A program made the position numbers and the translations under genes. From Streptomyces sp. NBC_00654 (GTDB lineage: Bacteria > Actinomycetota > Actinomycetes > Streptomycetales > Streptomycetaceae), in assembly GCF_026341775.1 (NCBI RefSeq), contig NZ_JAPEOB010000001.1, forward strand, positions 1,426,001 through 1,490,000: a stretch of 64,000 bases of DNA, written 5' to 3'. Below the pieces are notes generated by a model. That model was not told where the DNA came from. It ran no database searches and worked only from the letters and a program-made list of their open reading frames with translations. Positions 27,932 to 38,110 of the stretch are shown piece after piece. The first letter of the stretch is position 1; every line of letters begins with the position of its first letter.

Positions 27932-27973
27932 CACGGAGGGCTGCCGCACCGGGTGGTGCGACAGCCCTCCGTG
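27932..27973. terminator. Bidirectional terminator between hutH and the sortase substrate
   Basis: Arms CACGGAGGGCTG (27932-27943) and CAGCCCTCCGTG (27962-27973), with further pairing inside (CGCACC/GGTGCG). The word GTGTCATGCGTACC follows and is repeated 35 bases later. Confidence 0.85.
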
Positions 27974-28022
27974 TCATGCGTACCGGCCCCGACGGGGGAG
28001 CCGGTGTGTCATGCGTACCTGC

Positions 28023-28328
28023 TCAGAGCGCGGGCCGTACCGTCCCCCGGCGCGCCGAGTACGTGACGAAGCCCGCGCCGATCCCCAGCAGTGCCGTGCC
28101 GCCGATCAGATACGGCGTGGTGTCGACCCCGGTGCCGGTGTCGGCGAGGGTCTCACCCGAGCTCTCGTTCCCGGCGGCGGGCCCCGCTCCCGGCTGTGCG
28201 GATTCGGCCGCCCCGGTCCTGTGCGCCGTCCTGTCGACGGTCGCGTTGGCCGAGGGAACGAACCAGAGAGCACAGAGCAGGGTGCCCGCGGCGGTGGTGG
28301 TCAGCAGTGTGCGACGAGTGACTGACAC
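28023..28328 (-). CDS. Sortase-anchored small cell-wall protein (LAxTG)
   Basis: 101 residues. Signal peptide with TRRTLLTTTAAG and cleavage near ANA-TV (about 30), a short Ala/Gly/Ser/Glu-rich spacer, the sorting motif LADTG at about 61-65, a hydrophobic helix (YLIGGTALLGIGAGFVTY) and a basic tail SARRG. LAxTG is the signal used by the class E sortases SrtE1/SrtE2 of Streptomyces, which anchor long chaplins. The spacer is too short to be a functional surface domain, so its role is unknown. Confidence 0.88.
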   Translation of the reverse strand: MSVTRRTLLTTTAAGTLLCALWFVPSANATVDRTAHRTGAAESAQPGAGPAAGNESSGETLADTGTGVDTTPYLIGGTALLGIGAGFVTYSARRGTVRPAL

Positions 28329-28436
28329 AGATTCGATCCCCTTGCGACAACCATGAGTTAGCCCCGTGGGCCGATGCTAAGCAAAGCAGCGGGTCGTAGG
28401 AAAGTCGCGGACAGCGGGAGCCTTACGCTCCGGCTT

Positions 28437-28925
28437 ATGAGCACTTCAGAGACATCCAGGTTTGTTCGACTTCGTGTGGAGATGGTGCTGGAGATCACCG
28501 ACTCCGACGCCCTGACCGGCACCGCGCTCGAAAGCATCGCCGCCGAGTACGGGGAGCCCGTCACCGGGATCGCCGAGGGCGACACCGCCGAGGAGCGCAC
28601 CCGCGCGGAGGCCACCGTCCGGGCCGACGCCGCGGAGGCGCTCGCCTCCCTGGTGGACCCCTTCGACCTGGTCAGTGAGGTACCGGGGGTCGAGCTGGCC
28701 CAGGCCTCCTGGAGCAGCGAGAGCGTCGACTACGACCCCGACGCGGAGGGCTGGGACGACGACGAGGACGAGGACTACCTCACGGACGCCCTCTTCCTCG
28801 GCGAGGAGATCCTCCTCGGCGACGACGAGGAGGAGACCGGCGAGGGCGGTGGCGGAGACGGCGGCGAGGTCGCGCACAATGGGAGGGACGACGGCGAGCA
28901 CAGCGACGCGGTACGGCAGGGCTGA
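28437..28925 (+). CDS. Acidic conserved hypothetical protein
   Basis: 162 residues, very acidic in the second half (GWDDDEDEDY, GDDEEETGEG). The N-terminal half (VRLRVEMVLEITDSDALTG) looks like a compact alpha/beta domain. No function recognised. The ATG at 28437 has no ribosome site but TTACGCT lies just upstream, suggesting a leaderless message. Followed by a terminator. Confidence 0.75.
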   Translation: MSTSETSRFVRLRVEMVLEITDSDALTGTALESIAAEYGEPVTGIAEGDTAEERTRAEATVRADAAEALASLVDPFDLVSEVPGVELAQASWSSESVDYDPDAEGWDDDEDEDYLTDALFLGEEILLGDDEEETGEGGGGDGGEVAHNGRDDGEHSDAVRQG

Positions 28926-28937
28926 CGTGTGAGAGAA

Positions 28938-28971
28938 CGGCCCCGGTCCGCCCACCCGCGGGCCGGGGCCG
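28938..28971 (+). terminator. Terminator after the acidic protein gene
   Basis: Stem CGGCCCCGG (28938-28946) with CCGGGGCCG (28963-28971), 16-base loop, 12 bases after the stop. Confidence 0.75.
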
Positions 28972-29096
28972 CCCCCTGTCCCGGGCCGCGCAAGCACAGG
29001 CCGGCCGGGAATGGCCGCTGCCACCGCCACGTCATGGAGTGGTGTTCCCCACATCCGCCGGGGATGAGGAACCGAGCGCCCGTTCCGGGTGTTCTT

Positions 29097-29122
29097 GGAA
29101 CATTGACGGGTATTCGCCGTCC
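29097..29122 (+). promoter_or_regulatory. SigE-like promoter of the L,D-transpeptidase gene
   Basis: GGAAC (29097-29101), 17 bases, GTCC (29119-29122), resembling the envelope-stress SigE consensus GGAAC-N16/17-GTC. It lies about 54 bases before the ATG at 29176. A second GGAAC at 29068 is followed by GTTC at 18 bases. Confidence 0.55.
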
Positions 29123-29175
29123 GGCGGCCCCGTTCGGGGATTTTTGGGGAATCGGCAACGATGGAGAAGCGTGTG

Positions 29176-30429
29176 ATGACGGACAGCAAGCGGCGCAGGG
29201 GCCTCGTGGCCGTGTCCGCACTGCTCGGCGGCGTGCTGGTGCTTTCGGCCTGTAGCGACGACGGGGACAAGGGCGGAGCGAACGCCGACGGCTCGAAGAC
29301 ATCGCAGGCGCAGGAGGTGGACAAGGCGGCCGCCGAGGACGCTTCCGAGGCGCAGATAGCGATCAAGCCGAAGAACGGCGCCACCAACGCCAGCATCAAC
29401 AACGATGCCAAGGTCACCGTCACCAAGGGCAAGCTGACCGAGGTCGTCATGACCACGGCGGCCGGCGAGGCGGTCGAGGGCACCCTGGCGGCGGACGGCC
29501 TGAGCTGGCAGCCGGCCGGTCAGCTGGAGCGCTCCACCACGTACAAGATCAACGCGACGGCGAAGGACTCGAAGGGCCGCGAGGCGCACGAGAACAGCTC
29601 CTTCACCACCGTGTCGCCCGCCAACAGCTTCATCGGGAACTTCACCCCGGAGGACGGCTCCACCGTCGGCGTCGGCATGCCGGTCTCGATCAACTTCAAC
29701 AAGCCGATCACGGACAAGAAGGCCGTCCAGGACGGCATCACCGTGACGTCGAGCAGCGGCCAGGAGGTCGCCGGTCACTGGTTCAACTCGCAGCGCCTGG
29801 ACCTGCGCCCCGAGGACTACTGGCAGGGCGGCTCCACCGTCACGCTGAAGCTGGCGCTGGACGGTGTCGAGGGCGCGGACGGCGTCTTCGGTGTCCAGCA
29901 GAAGACGGTCACCTTCAAGGTCGGCCGCAACCAGGTCTCCACCGTGGACGCCCGGACGAAGACCATGACGGTCACCCGGGACGGCAAGACGGTCAAGACC
30001 ATCCCGATCTCCGCCGGTTCGCCCGACAACCCCACGTACAACGGTCAGATGGTGATCTCCGAGAAGTACAAGGAGACCCGGATGAACGGTGCGACCGTCG
30101 GCTTCACCGACGACGACGGCAAGGGCGAGTACGACATCAAGGACGTGCCGCACGCCATGCGGCTGTCCACCTCGGGCACCTTCATCCACGGCAACTACTG
30201 GGGCAAGGGCATCTTCGGTTCGGCGAACACCAGCCACGGCTGTGTGGGCCTCGCCGATGTGAAGGGCGCGGGCGACCCCGGCCAGCCCGGTGCCTGGTTC
30301 TACAACAACTCGCTCGTCGGCGACGTGGTCATCGTCAAGAACTCCCCGGACAAGACCATCACCCCGGACAACGGCCTCAACGGCTGGAACATGAGCTGGG
30401 CCGAGTGGACGGCGCCCGCCGCCGGCTGA
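29176..30429 (+). CDS. L,D-transpeptidase lipoprotein (Ig-like domains plus YkuD)
   Basis: 417 residues. Lipobox VLSAC with lipidated Cys26; two bacterial Ig-like domains (about 50-250); YkuD catalytic domain at about 255-390 with His338 (HGNYWG) and SHGC containing His354 and nucleophile Cys356. It makes 3-3 cross-links in peptidoglycan outside the membrane. The ATG at 29176 is taken because GGAGAAG lies about eight bases upstream; an earlier in-frame ATG at 29161 would cover that site. A SigE-type promoter and terminator flank the gene. Confidence 0.94.
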   Translation: MTDSKRRRGLVAVSALLGGVLVLSACSDDGDKGGANADGSKTSQAQEVDKAAAEDASEAQIAIKPKNGATNASINNDAKVTVTKGKLTEVVMTTAAGEAVEGTLAADGLSWQPAGQLERSTTYKINATAKDSKGREAHENSSFTTVSPANSFIGNFTPEDGSTVGVGMPVSINFNKPITDKKAVQDGITVTSSSGQEVAGHWFNSQRLDLRPEDYWQGGSTVTLKLALDGVEGADGVFGVQQKTVTFKVGRNQVSTVDARTKTMTVTRDGKTVKTIPISAGSPDNPTYNGQMVISEKYKETRMNGATVGFTDDDGKGEYDIKDVPHAMRLSTSGTFIHGNYWGKGIFGSANTSHGCVGLADVKGAGDPGQPGAWFYNNSLVGDVVIVKNSPDKTITPDNGLNGWNMSWAEWTAPAAG

Positions 30430-30483
30430 CCCCGCCCCGCTTCTCCGCCCTTCCCGGTACGTATCCCCGTACCGAACCCCGTA

Positions 30484-30534
30484 CGAAGGCGGCGGCACCC
30501 GGATCCCCTCGGATCCCCGGTGCCGCCGCCTTCG
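30484..30534 (+). terminator. Large terminator hairpin of the transpeptidase gene
   Basis: Arms CGAAGGCGGCGGCACC (30484-30499) and GGTGCCGCCGCCTTCG (30519-30534) pair perfectly over 16 bases; an inner GGATCC/GGATCC palindrome extends the stem to a four-base loop. Confidence 0.9.
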
Positions 30535-30601
30535 GCGTACCCGGGCGTGCGTGTGCCGCCTCCGTCGTACGCCGTACCCGGCCGTGCGTGTCCCGCCGCG
30601 C

Positions 30602-31300
30602 TCACTCCGTCCGGGCCGCCACGGCGGCCCGGTAGCAGAGCAGGTCCCGGTGTCTGATCTGGCGGAGCCCCACCAGGTCCTCGTGCTGCGGCCCAGCGTC
30701 CGCGATGGGGCACAGCACACCCGGCGTCGCGCCCGTTCCGGCCGCTCCTGGGCGGTCGGGGGTCCGCCCGGCCTGTGCGCGCAGCCCGCGCCAGGGCTGG
30801 AACGGCAGCCAGAACAGGCCGTACAGCCAGCGCCGCACCAGCTGCCGGAAGGCGGGCCGGCCCGCGTCGGGCAGTCCGATCACCCGGACCCCCATGATCA
30901 GCTTTCCCGCGCTCGCCCGGACGGCGGCGGTCAGCAGCACCTGGTTGGCGAAGGACAGGGCCAGCGCCTGGACGACCAGCAGCGCGGCCGCACGGCCGGC
31001 GCCGGTCGCGTCCAGATAGGGGCGGACCAGCAGCCCGACGGCCAGCAGGCAGAGGTAGGAGTCGAGCCCGACCGCGAGATACCGCCGCATGTCCCCGGCC
31101 GCCGAGGGCAGACGGGGCGGAGGTCTCAGCGGTCCGGGCGGCCGCGGGGACGTCGTCCGGTGCGGGGAGAGGGGACTGCGGGGCGCGCCGCTGGGCGGCG
31201 CGGGGTTCCGGCGCGCGGGGCGCGCCGTCGCCTTGCGTACTTCCAACGGCCTTGGTCCGTAAGGGCGTTGGCCGTTCCGGTGCTCCCATGGCGTCGTCAT
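30602..31300 (-). CDS. RDD-family membrane protein
   Basis: 232 residues. A Pro/Arg-rich cytosolic N-terminus of about 100, then the RDD core: RRYLAVGLDSYLCLLAVG (the Arg and Asp of the name), a second helix about 140-165 and the amphipathic KLIMGVRVIGLPDAGRPAFRQ segment with a third hydrophobic stretch (LYGLFWLPFQP). RDD proteins are thought to be small transporters or helpers. ATG at 31300 (MTTPWEHRNG). C-terminal tail about 50 residues has no counterpart I know. Confidence 0.8.
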   Translation of the reverse strand: MTTPWEHRNGQRPYGPRPLEVRKATARPARRNPAPPSGAPRSPLSPHRTTSPRPPGPLRPPPRLPSAAGDMRRYLAVGLDSYLCLLAVGLLVRPYLDATGAGRAAALLVVQALALSFANQVLLTAAVRASAGKLIMGVRVIGLPDAGRPAFRQLVRRWLYGLFWLPFQPWRGLRAQAGRTPDRPGAAGTGATPGVLCPIADAGPQHEDLVGLRQIRHRDLLCYRAAVAARTE

Positions 31301-31441
31301 GACGGCATCATGGCTGATTGTCGGCTGTTGCGCGCCGGTTCCTGGCGGGTAAGTCCTCGCACATCGGATCAACATCGCACAGCGCGGGCCGGTGCCCCCA
31401 CTTCCTTGCCTCCGGGGCAAGGGGTCCCGGGGCGGTCCCCG

Positions 31442-33187
31442 CTACCCGCAGCCCGTGCCCGTACCCGCGTTCGTGCCCGTACCCGGCAGCCTGTACCGCC
31501 CGTCCAGCCGGTAGTCACCGCCCCGGTCCACCGTGAGCCGCGACCATGCGCCGTCCCGGCGCACACACCCGCCGCCGTCCGCCCGCAGCCACGGGGAGTA
31601 CGCGATCCGTACCCGTACCGAACCGGCCGCCGGCATCCGTACCACCAGCGAAGCCGCGTCCCCGCGCACCGCGGCACCGGGCGCGGACACCAACGGCACC
31701 GCGTTCCGGACCCGGTAGATCCGCCAGTCCGCGTCCTGCCAGACCGGTTCCAGCCAGTTTGTGCCGCGCCGTACGATCTCCGCCTCCGCCTCCGCCGGAC
31801 CGTCCGGGCGCCCGCTGTGCAGGACCACCAGCCCGACGCCCCAGCGGTCGAGCCAGCCGCGGTACGTGAGGGGGTTCAGGGTGCCGTCGTAGAACAGCCG
31901 CCCGCGTTCCACGTCCAGTTGGCGGTTCCAGCCACGGGCCAGGCTGACGTGGGGGGCGAGTACGGCGGCCTCCCGGTGGTTGCGGGCCGGGACGGCCTCG
32001 ACCCGGGTGCGGTCCGCGCCGAGCCGGTGCAGTGCGGCGACCACGCCTTCGGTGCGCGCGGCCCAGGAGGGCACGGCGTTGGAGACCTCCAGATCGTCGT
32101 CGGTCTTGTCCACCACCCAGCCGGTGTTGACGGCGAGCAGTGCCGCCAGTACCAGCACCCGCCCCCGCCGCGCGGTGCGCGTCCCGCGTCCCGTACCGCG
32201 TTCGCGTCCCGTATCGCGTTCGCGTCCCGTACCGCTTTCGCGTCCCGTATCGCCTGCGCGTCCCGTACCGCGTTCGCGGCGGACGCGCGTCAGCAGGGCG
32301 GCCAGCAGCACGGGCGGACCGGCGACCCCCACCAGCCGCTCCACGTTCGTCCCGATGGGCGAGGGCACCAGAAAGGTCAGGACCACCCCGAGCGCGTACA
32401 CGGCGCTCGCGAACCGCACCACCCGCCAGCCGCCGTCGCGCGGCGCCGCCGGCCACACGGCCGCACAGGCGGCGAGCGGCATCCACAACTTCCCCGCGGG
32501 CATCGGCTGTTCGCCCGTGAACGGGAAGAGCGCGGTGGTCACGGCCACCACGGCGAAGGGCGGCAGGACCAGCGCCAGGGCCCGGTGCCACTGCCGGTCG
32601 AGCCCATGGGCCGCACCCACCACCACCAGGAACAGCCCCGCCACCGGACTGGCGGCCGTCGCCAGCAGCCCGCAGCCCGCCGCGAGCGCCGGACGGTTCC
32701 GCACGTACAGCAGCGCGACCAGCCCGAACGCCAGCCCCAGCGCGAACGTCGTCCGCCCGGAGGCGGCATTGCACCAGAGCAGCAGCGACCCCAGCACCGC
32801 GGGGGCCAGTGGCCACGGCACCCCGCTGCGCACACACAGCCGCCCCAGCGCCCACGATCCGAGCAGCCCGGCGGCGACGGAGACCGCCCGCACCCCGAAC
32901 AGTCCCATCAACGGCGGCGCCAGCACGCTGTAGTTGGCGGTGTGCGTGCCGCCGTACCAGGAGAGGTTGTACGCGGACCAGGGATGCCGCGCCACGAATT
33001 CGGCCCAGGCGAACTGCGCGGCCAGGTCCCCGCCGCCGGTGGCCAGGACGGCCGCCCACACCGCGTACAGCGGCACCACGGCCAGCGTGGCGAGGAGAGG
33101 CACCCGCAGGAGCGCGCCGCGCCCGTCGTCCGCGGCGTCGGCGAGCGGGCCGGGCGGGTGTGTGCGGACGCCCTCGGTGATCCCCAT
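31442..33187 (-). CDS. Polytopic membrane protein with in-frame minisatellite
   Basis: 581 residues, about ten predicted membrane helices in the first 330 residues (for example PLLATLAVVPLYAVWAAVLA, APAVLGSLLLWC, TTFALGLAFGLVALLYV), a cytosolic loop built of the hexapeptide RER(G/D)TG, one more helix (VLVLAALLAVNTGWVV), and a large extracytoplasmic C-terminal domain (WDRWGV, ADWRIYRV, VRVRIAYSPWL). The layout recalls GT-C-type glycosyltransferase or MFS-like membrane proteins of unknown substrate, but no acidic catalytic motif stands out. ATG at 33187. Confidence 0.75.
   Translation of the reverse strand: MGITEGVRTHPPGPLADAADDGRGALLRVPLLATLAVVPLYAVWAAVLATGGGDLAAQFAWAEFVARHPWSAYNLSWYGGTHTANYSVLAPPLMGLFGVRAVSVAAGLLGSWALGRLCVRSGVPWPLAPAVLGSLLLWCNAASGRTTFALGLAFGLVALLYVRNRPALAAGCGLLATAASPVAGLFLVVVGAAHGLDRQWHRALALVLPPFAVVAVTTALFPFTGEQPMPAGKLWMPLAACAAVWPAAPRDGGWRVVRFASAVYALGVVLTFLVPSPIGTNVERLVGVAGPPVLLAALLTRVRRERGTGRAGDTGRESGTGRERDTGRERGTGRGTRTARRGRVLVLAALLAVNTGWVVDKTDDDLEVSNAVPSWAARTEGVVAALHRLGADRTRVEAVPARNHREAAVLAPHVSLARGWNRQLDVERGRLFYDGTLNPLTYRGWLDRWGVGLVVLHSGRPDGPAEAEAEIVRRGTNWLEPVWQDADWRIYRVRNAVPLVSAPGAAVRGDAASLVVRMPAAGSVRVRIAYSPWLRADGGGCVRRDGAWSRLTVDRGGDYRLDGRYRLPGTGTNAGTGTGCG
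32188..32277. repeat. 18-bp tandem repeat (five copies) inside the membrane-protein gene
   Basis: Five uninterrupted 18-base units starting at 32188, 32206, 32224, 32242 and 32260, of the form GTCCCGTAYCGCGTTCGC; units alternate TAC/TAT. Unit length is a multiple of three, so copy-number change only adds or removes hexapeptides RER(G/D)TG. Confidence 0.95.
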
Positions 33188-33386
33188 CGCCCAGACCTTA
33201 ACGGGGCCGGCGGCCCCTTGCCGCAGCACGGGAACGGGTGTCCGAAAGGGCTCGAACGGTGGCTCGGGACCTCTTCGCGCGCCGCCGGGTACAGGTGGCT
33301 ACACCCCCACCTGGGGGGACGGCTCCCTCGTCGCGGCGGCCACCGATCGGGAGACTTGACGCATCACCCGAACCACGGAGGACATC

Positions 33387-33557
33387 ATGAAGGCTCTGCT
33401 CTGGCTCGTCCTGTGCGTCGCGCTGGTCGCGAACGTGCTCAGCAACTTCGTCGTGGAGGGGGGCGCCCTCCAGATCGTGATGAGCTCCGTCGCGGGCATC
33501 GTGGTGATCGGTTCCGGTATCGGGCTCTGGATGCTGCGCGGACCGCGCGAATCCTGA
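33387..33557 (+). CDS. Small membrane peptide (56 residues)
   Basis: ATG at 33387 with an excellent ribosome site GGAGG six bases upstream. The product begins MKALLWLVLCVALVANVLSN, has two hydrophobic segments (about 3-22 and 30-49) and ends MLRGPRES. No known function; size suits a two-helix hairpin in the membrane. It stands alone, divergent from the polytopic membrane protein. Confidence 0.82.
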   Translation: MKALLWLVLCVALVANVLSNFVVEGGALQIVMSSVAGIVVIGSGIGLWMLRGPRES

Positions 33558-33606
33558 CCGGTGCGGGCTAAGGGCGGGGGGACGCGAACGCGGCGGCGAC
33601 AGCCCG

Positions 33607-35232
<1,626 letters not shown>

Positions 35233-35377
35233 TCCCCTGCGTACGCGCCTCGCGGGCGGGCCCCGATGCCCTTCCCGCGAGGCGGCCGCGTGTCACGGGA
35301 CTTCGCCGACAGCAGATCCGCCCGGCGCGCAACGCCCGTGCGGTGCGGGCCGGGCGGGGCACTCCTACTCTGGAGCG

Positions 35378-35794
35378 GTGAGCACCCAAGCGACGAACCA
35401 AGCCCGCGTCATCCCCCTGCGCCCGGTCCCCGCGACACCTCCGGCCACCGCCGCGCCCGCCGCGCCCGCGCCCAGAGAGCCGCTGTGGCGCGACATCGTC
35501 GGGGAGGTCCTGCGCCGCGAGCGCCTGGCCCAGGAGCGCACGCTCAAGGACGTCGCCGACGCCGCACGGATTTCGATGCCCTATCTCTCCGAGGTGGAAC
35601 GCGGCCGCAAGGAGGCTTCGTCGGAAGTCCTCGCGGCAGCCGCCCATGCGCTCGGCCTCGGCCTCGCCGATGTCCTCGGCCTGGCCCGGGGCGAGCTGAT
35701 CCGGCTGACCTCGGTGCGCCCCCTGACCACCCGCCCCGTCCGGGTCGCCGCCCCGTCCCGGGCCCCGATGGGCGAGGTGCGCCTGGCGGCCTGA
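35378..35794 (+). CDS. XRE-family regulator, PopR/ClgR type, with C-terminal LAA
   Basis: 138 residues. A Pro/Ala-rich N-terminus (1-45), a helix-turn-helix at about 55-105 ([42 protein letters not shown]) and a basic tail ending VRLAA. The recognition helix and [14 protein letters not shown] are typical of ClgR/PopR, the activators of Streptomyces clp genes; PopR of S. lividans controls clpP3-clpP4 and is itself degraded by ClpP through C-terminal alanines, as seen here. It converges on a clpP pair. A TACTCT box just before the GTG suggests a leaderless message. Confidence 0.85.
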   Translation: MSTQATNQARVIPLRPVPATPPATAAPAAPAPREPLWRDIVGEVLRRERLAQERTLKDVADAARISMPYLSEVERGRKEASSEVLAAAAHALGLGLADVLGLARGELIRLTSVRPLTTRPVRVAAPSRAPMGEVRLAA

Positions 35795-35810
35795 GCGCGG
35801 AGGCGTACGG

Positions 35811-35841
35811 CGGCGGGGCGAACCCCAGTACCGCCCCGCCG
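35811..35841. terminator. Terminator between the PopR-like gene and clpP
   Basis: CGGCGGGGCG (35811-35820), 11-base loop, CGCCCCGCCG (35832-35841). It is followed by a pyrimidine-rich tract to 35927 with a duplicated CGCACCCCCTCCGCTCCC word. Confidence 0.7.
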
Positions 35842-35927
35842 CTTCCCTGCCTCGCGCCCCCGCCGCTTCCCCGCCGCGCACCCCCTCCGCTCCCGCCCCG
35901 CACCCCCTCCGCTCCCCCCGGCGGTCC

Positions 35928-36533
35928 TCAGCCGCTGAGCGGGATCCTCCGGCTGAGCACCTCATCCGCGAGCCCGTAGGCCACCGCCTCGTGCGGGGTG
36001 AAGATCTTGTCCCGGTCCATGTCCGCGCGGAGCGTCGCCGGATCGTGGTCCGTGTGCCGGGACAGCACCTCCTCGACCTCGGAGCGGATCCGGAGCATCT
36101 CCTTGGCGTGCACGCGCAGATCCGATACGGTCCCCTGCTGCCCGCCGCTCGCCGGCTGTCCCAGGAGCACACGGGCGTGTTCGAGCACGAACCGCCGCCC
36201 GGGATCGCCCCCGGCCAGCAGCACCGCCGCCGTCGAGGCGGCCTGCCCCACGCAGAACGTCGAGATGGGCGAGGCGATGAAGCTCATGGTGTCGTAGATC
36301 GCCATCAGCGAAGTGAACGAGCCGCCGGGGGAGTTGATGTAGATCGCGATCTCCGTGTCCGGGCTCGACGACTCCAGATGGAGGAGCTGCGCGATGACGA
36401 CGTTGGCGACCCCGTCGTCGATCTCCGTACCGAGGAAGATGATCCGCTCCGACAGGAGCCGGCTGAAGACGTCGTAGGACCGCTCGCCCTGCGGGGTGCG
36501 CTCGACGACGTTCGGAATCGTGTACTGGCCCAT
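35928..36533 (-). CDS. clpP: ClpP-family subunit lacking the catalytic histidine
   Basis: 201 residues; clear ClpP fold: [32 protein letters not shown], nucleophile Ser100 in GQAAS, and [21 protein letters not shown] with the triad Asp. The histidine of the HQP motif is replaced: residues 121-130 read [10 protein letters not shown], with Gly125. The triad is therefore incomplete and the subunit should be inactive alone. Its ATG is one base after the stop of the intact clpP gene, so both are made together and probably form a mixed 14-mer. Second gene of the operon. Confidence 0.92.
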   Translation of the reverse strand: MGQYTIPNVVERTPQGERSYDVFSRLLSERIIFLGTEIDDGVANVVIAQLLHLESSSPDTEIAIYINSPGGSFTSLMAIYDTMSFIASPISTFCVGQAASTAAVLLAGGDPGRRFVLEHARVLLGQPASGGQQGTVSDLRVHAKEMLRIRSEVEEVLSRHTDHDPATLRADMDRDKIFTPHEAVAYGLADEVLSRRIPLSG

Positions 36534-36534
36534 G

Positions 36535-37173
36535 TCAGAGTCCCACCCGTCGCCGCGGACCCGCCGGCCGTACGTCGTCCAGCGTGTCGACGACCCGGTC
36601 GACCATGCCGTACGCCTTTGCCTGCTCGGCCGTGAACCACCGGTCGCGGTCACCGTCGCGGGAGATCGTCTCCGCGCTCTGACCGGTGTGCTCCGCGGTG
36701 ATCCGCTCGACGGCCTGCTTGGTGAACTCCAGGTTCTCCGCCTGGATCGCGATGTCGGCCGCGGTGCCGCCGATCCCGGCGGACGGCTGGTGCATCATGA
36801 TCCGCGCGTTGGGCAGCGCGAAACGCTTCCCGGCCGTCCCGACGGTGAGCAGGAACTGCCCCATGCTCGCGGCGAACCCCATGGCGAGGGTGGAGACGTC
36901 GTTGGGTATCAGCCGCATCGTGTCGTAGATCGCGAGCCCGGCGGACACCGAGCCGCCGGGGCTGTTGATGCAGAGGCTGATGTCGGTCCGCGGGTCCTCC
37001 GCCGACAGCAGGAGCAACTGCGCGCAGACCCGGTTCGCGGAGACCTCGTCCACCTGCGTGCCGAGGAAGACGATCCGCTGGGTCAGGAGCTGCGCGGCGA
37101 GATGGTCGTCGAACCGCGTCGAGGGCGTGTCCTCCGACGCGGCGCGCGGATACGGGGCGGGGTGTGGCGACAT
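36535..37173 (-). CDS. clpP: ATP-dependent Clp protease proteolytic subunit (intact triad)
   Basis: 212 residues. Ser103 (GFAASMGQ), His128 (IMMHQPSAG) and the Asp of [14 protein letters not shown] make a complete Ser-His-Asp triad; hydrophobic-pocket and handle segments are present ([27 protein letters not shown]). ATG at 37173 with GGGAGGA upstream. First gene of a two-gene operon that by sequence and by the adjacent PopR-like gene resembles clpP3-clpP4, the second ClpP system of Streptomyces. Confidence 0.93.
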   Translation of the reverse strand: MSPHPAPYPRAASEDTPSTRFDDHLAAQLLTQRIVFLGTQVDEVSANRVCAQLLLLSAEDPRTDISLCINSPGGSVSAGLAIYDTMRLIPNDVSTLAMGFAASMGQFLLTVGTAGKRFALPNARIMMHQPSAGIGGTAADIAIQAENLEFTKQAVERITAEHTGQSAETISRDGDRDRWFTAEQAKAYGMVDRVVDTLDDVRPAGPRRRVGL

Positions 37174-37300
37174 CGGTCCTCCCGGTGGGGTGGTGCGGCA
37201 GTGGCCGCCGCGTTCCCTCCACCTTTGACCCGCCCGCGCCGCGACCGGGCATTTCTCGGCCGGCAGCAGATTCGCCACCGGCAGATCGGCCCGGAACACG

Positions 37301-37342
37301 AAAGCGGCGGCACCGGGCCCGAAGACCTGCCGCCGCCGCTTT
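37301..37342 (-). terminator. Terminator of msrA
   Basis: AAAGCGGCGG (37301-37310) pairs with CCGCCGCTTT (37333-37342). It is just downstream of the msrA stop at 37370 on the minus strand. Confidence 0.75.
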
Positions 37343-37369
37343 CCCGCACGCGCTCACCCCGATGCGCGG

Positions 37370-38041
37370 TCACTCACCCGACGACGCCGGAGCCACCCCG
37401 ATCGGGCACGAAACGCCGGTCCCGCCGATCCCGCAGTAGCCCGCCGGGTTCTTGTCCAAGTACTGCTGGTGATACGCCTCCGCAGGCCAGAACGGCCGGC
37501 CCTCCGCCGGGAGGATCTCCGTGGTGATCGTCCCGAAGCCGGAGCCGGTCAGGACCCGCTGGTACGCCTCGCGGGACGCGGTCACCGCCGCCGCCTGCTC
37601 GGGGGAGTGGGTGTAGATCGCCGAGCGGTACTGGGTGCCCACGTCGTTGCCCTGGCGGAAGCCCTGGGTCGGGTTGTGGGACTCCCAGAACAGCTTGAGC
37701 AGCTCCGCGTACGTGACGGTCTTCGGGTCGAAGACGACCCGGACGGCCTCCGTGTGGCCGGTCAGGCCCGAGCAGGCCTCTTCGTATGTGGGGCTCTCGG
37801 TGTATCCGCCCTGGTAGCCGACGAGGGTCGTCCAGACACCCTCCGTCTGCCAGAACTTGCGCTCGGCACCCCAGAAGCAGCCCAGGGCGAAGTCCGCGAC
37901 CTCCAGACCCTCGGGGTAGGGGCCGAGCAGCGGATTGCCCAGGACCGTGTGGCGGGAGGGCACCGTGAATCCGGGGGTGGGACGGCCGCGCAGGGCCTGC
38001 TCGCGGGTGGGGAGCTCGGGGGTACGGCTGTTCAGGAACAT
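37370..38041 (-). CDS. msrA: Peptide-methionine (S)-S-oxide reductase MsrA
   Basis: 223 residues. Catalytic GCFWGAE with Cys55, then [27 protein letters not shown] and the substrate residues [13 protein letters not shown]-terminal [13 protein letters not shown] supplies the recycling cysteines. Repairs methionine-S-sulfoxide in oxidised proteins using thioredoxin. ATG at 38041. Confidence 0.96.
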   Translation of the reverse strand: MFLNSRTPELPTREQALRGRPTPGFTVPSRHTVLGNPLLGPYPEGLEVADFALGCFWGAERKFWQTEGVWTTLVGYQGGYTESPTYEEACSGLTGHTEAVRVVFDPKTVTYAELLKLFWESHNPTQGFRQGNDVGTQYRSAIYTHSPEQAAAVTASREAYQRVLTGSGFGTITTEILPAEGRPFWPAEAYHQQYLDKNPAGYCGIGGTGVSCPIGVAPASSGE

Positions 38042-38110
38042 ACGGGGGCTCCTCCGGGGGCCGGGTGCGGGTCGCTTCGTACAACAAAGGCGCGGCGGTC
38101 AGGATTCCGG

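Noticed and set aside
30551..33571. A very long open frame (about 1,000 codons) on the plus strand.
   Set aside because: It is the complement of the RDD and polytopic membrane-protein genes. Composition is Arg/Pro/Gln/His-rich without domains, as expected for an antisense frame at this GC content.
37261..37300. ClgR/PopR operator upstream of the clpP pair (word ATTCGCCACCGGCA).
   Set aside because: It recalls the GTTCGC-type motif, but I cannot match it with confidence; it lies about 100 bases before the start and within the msrA terminator region.
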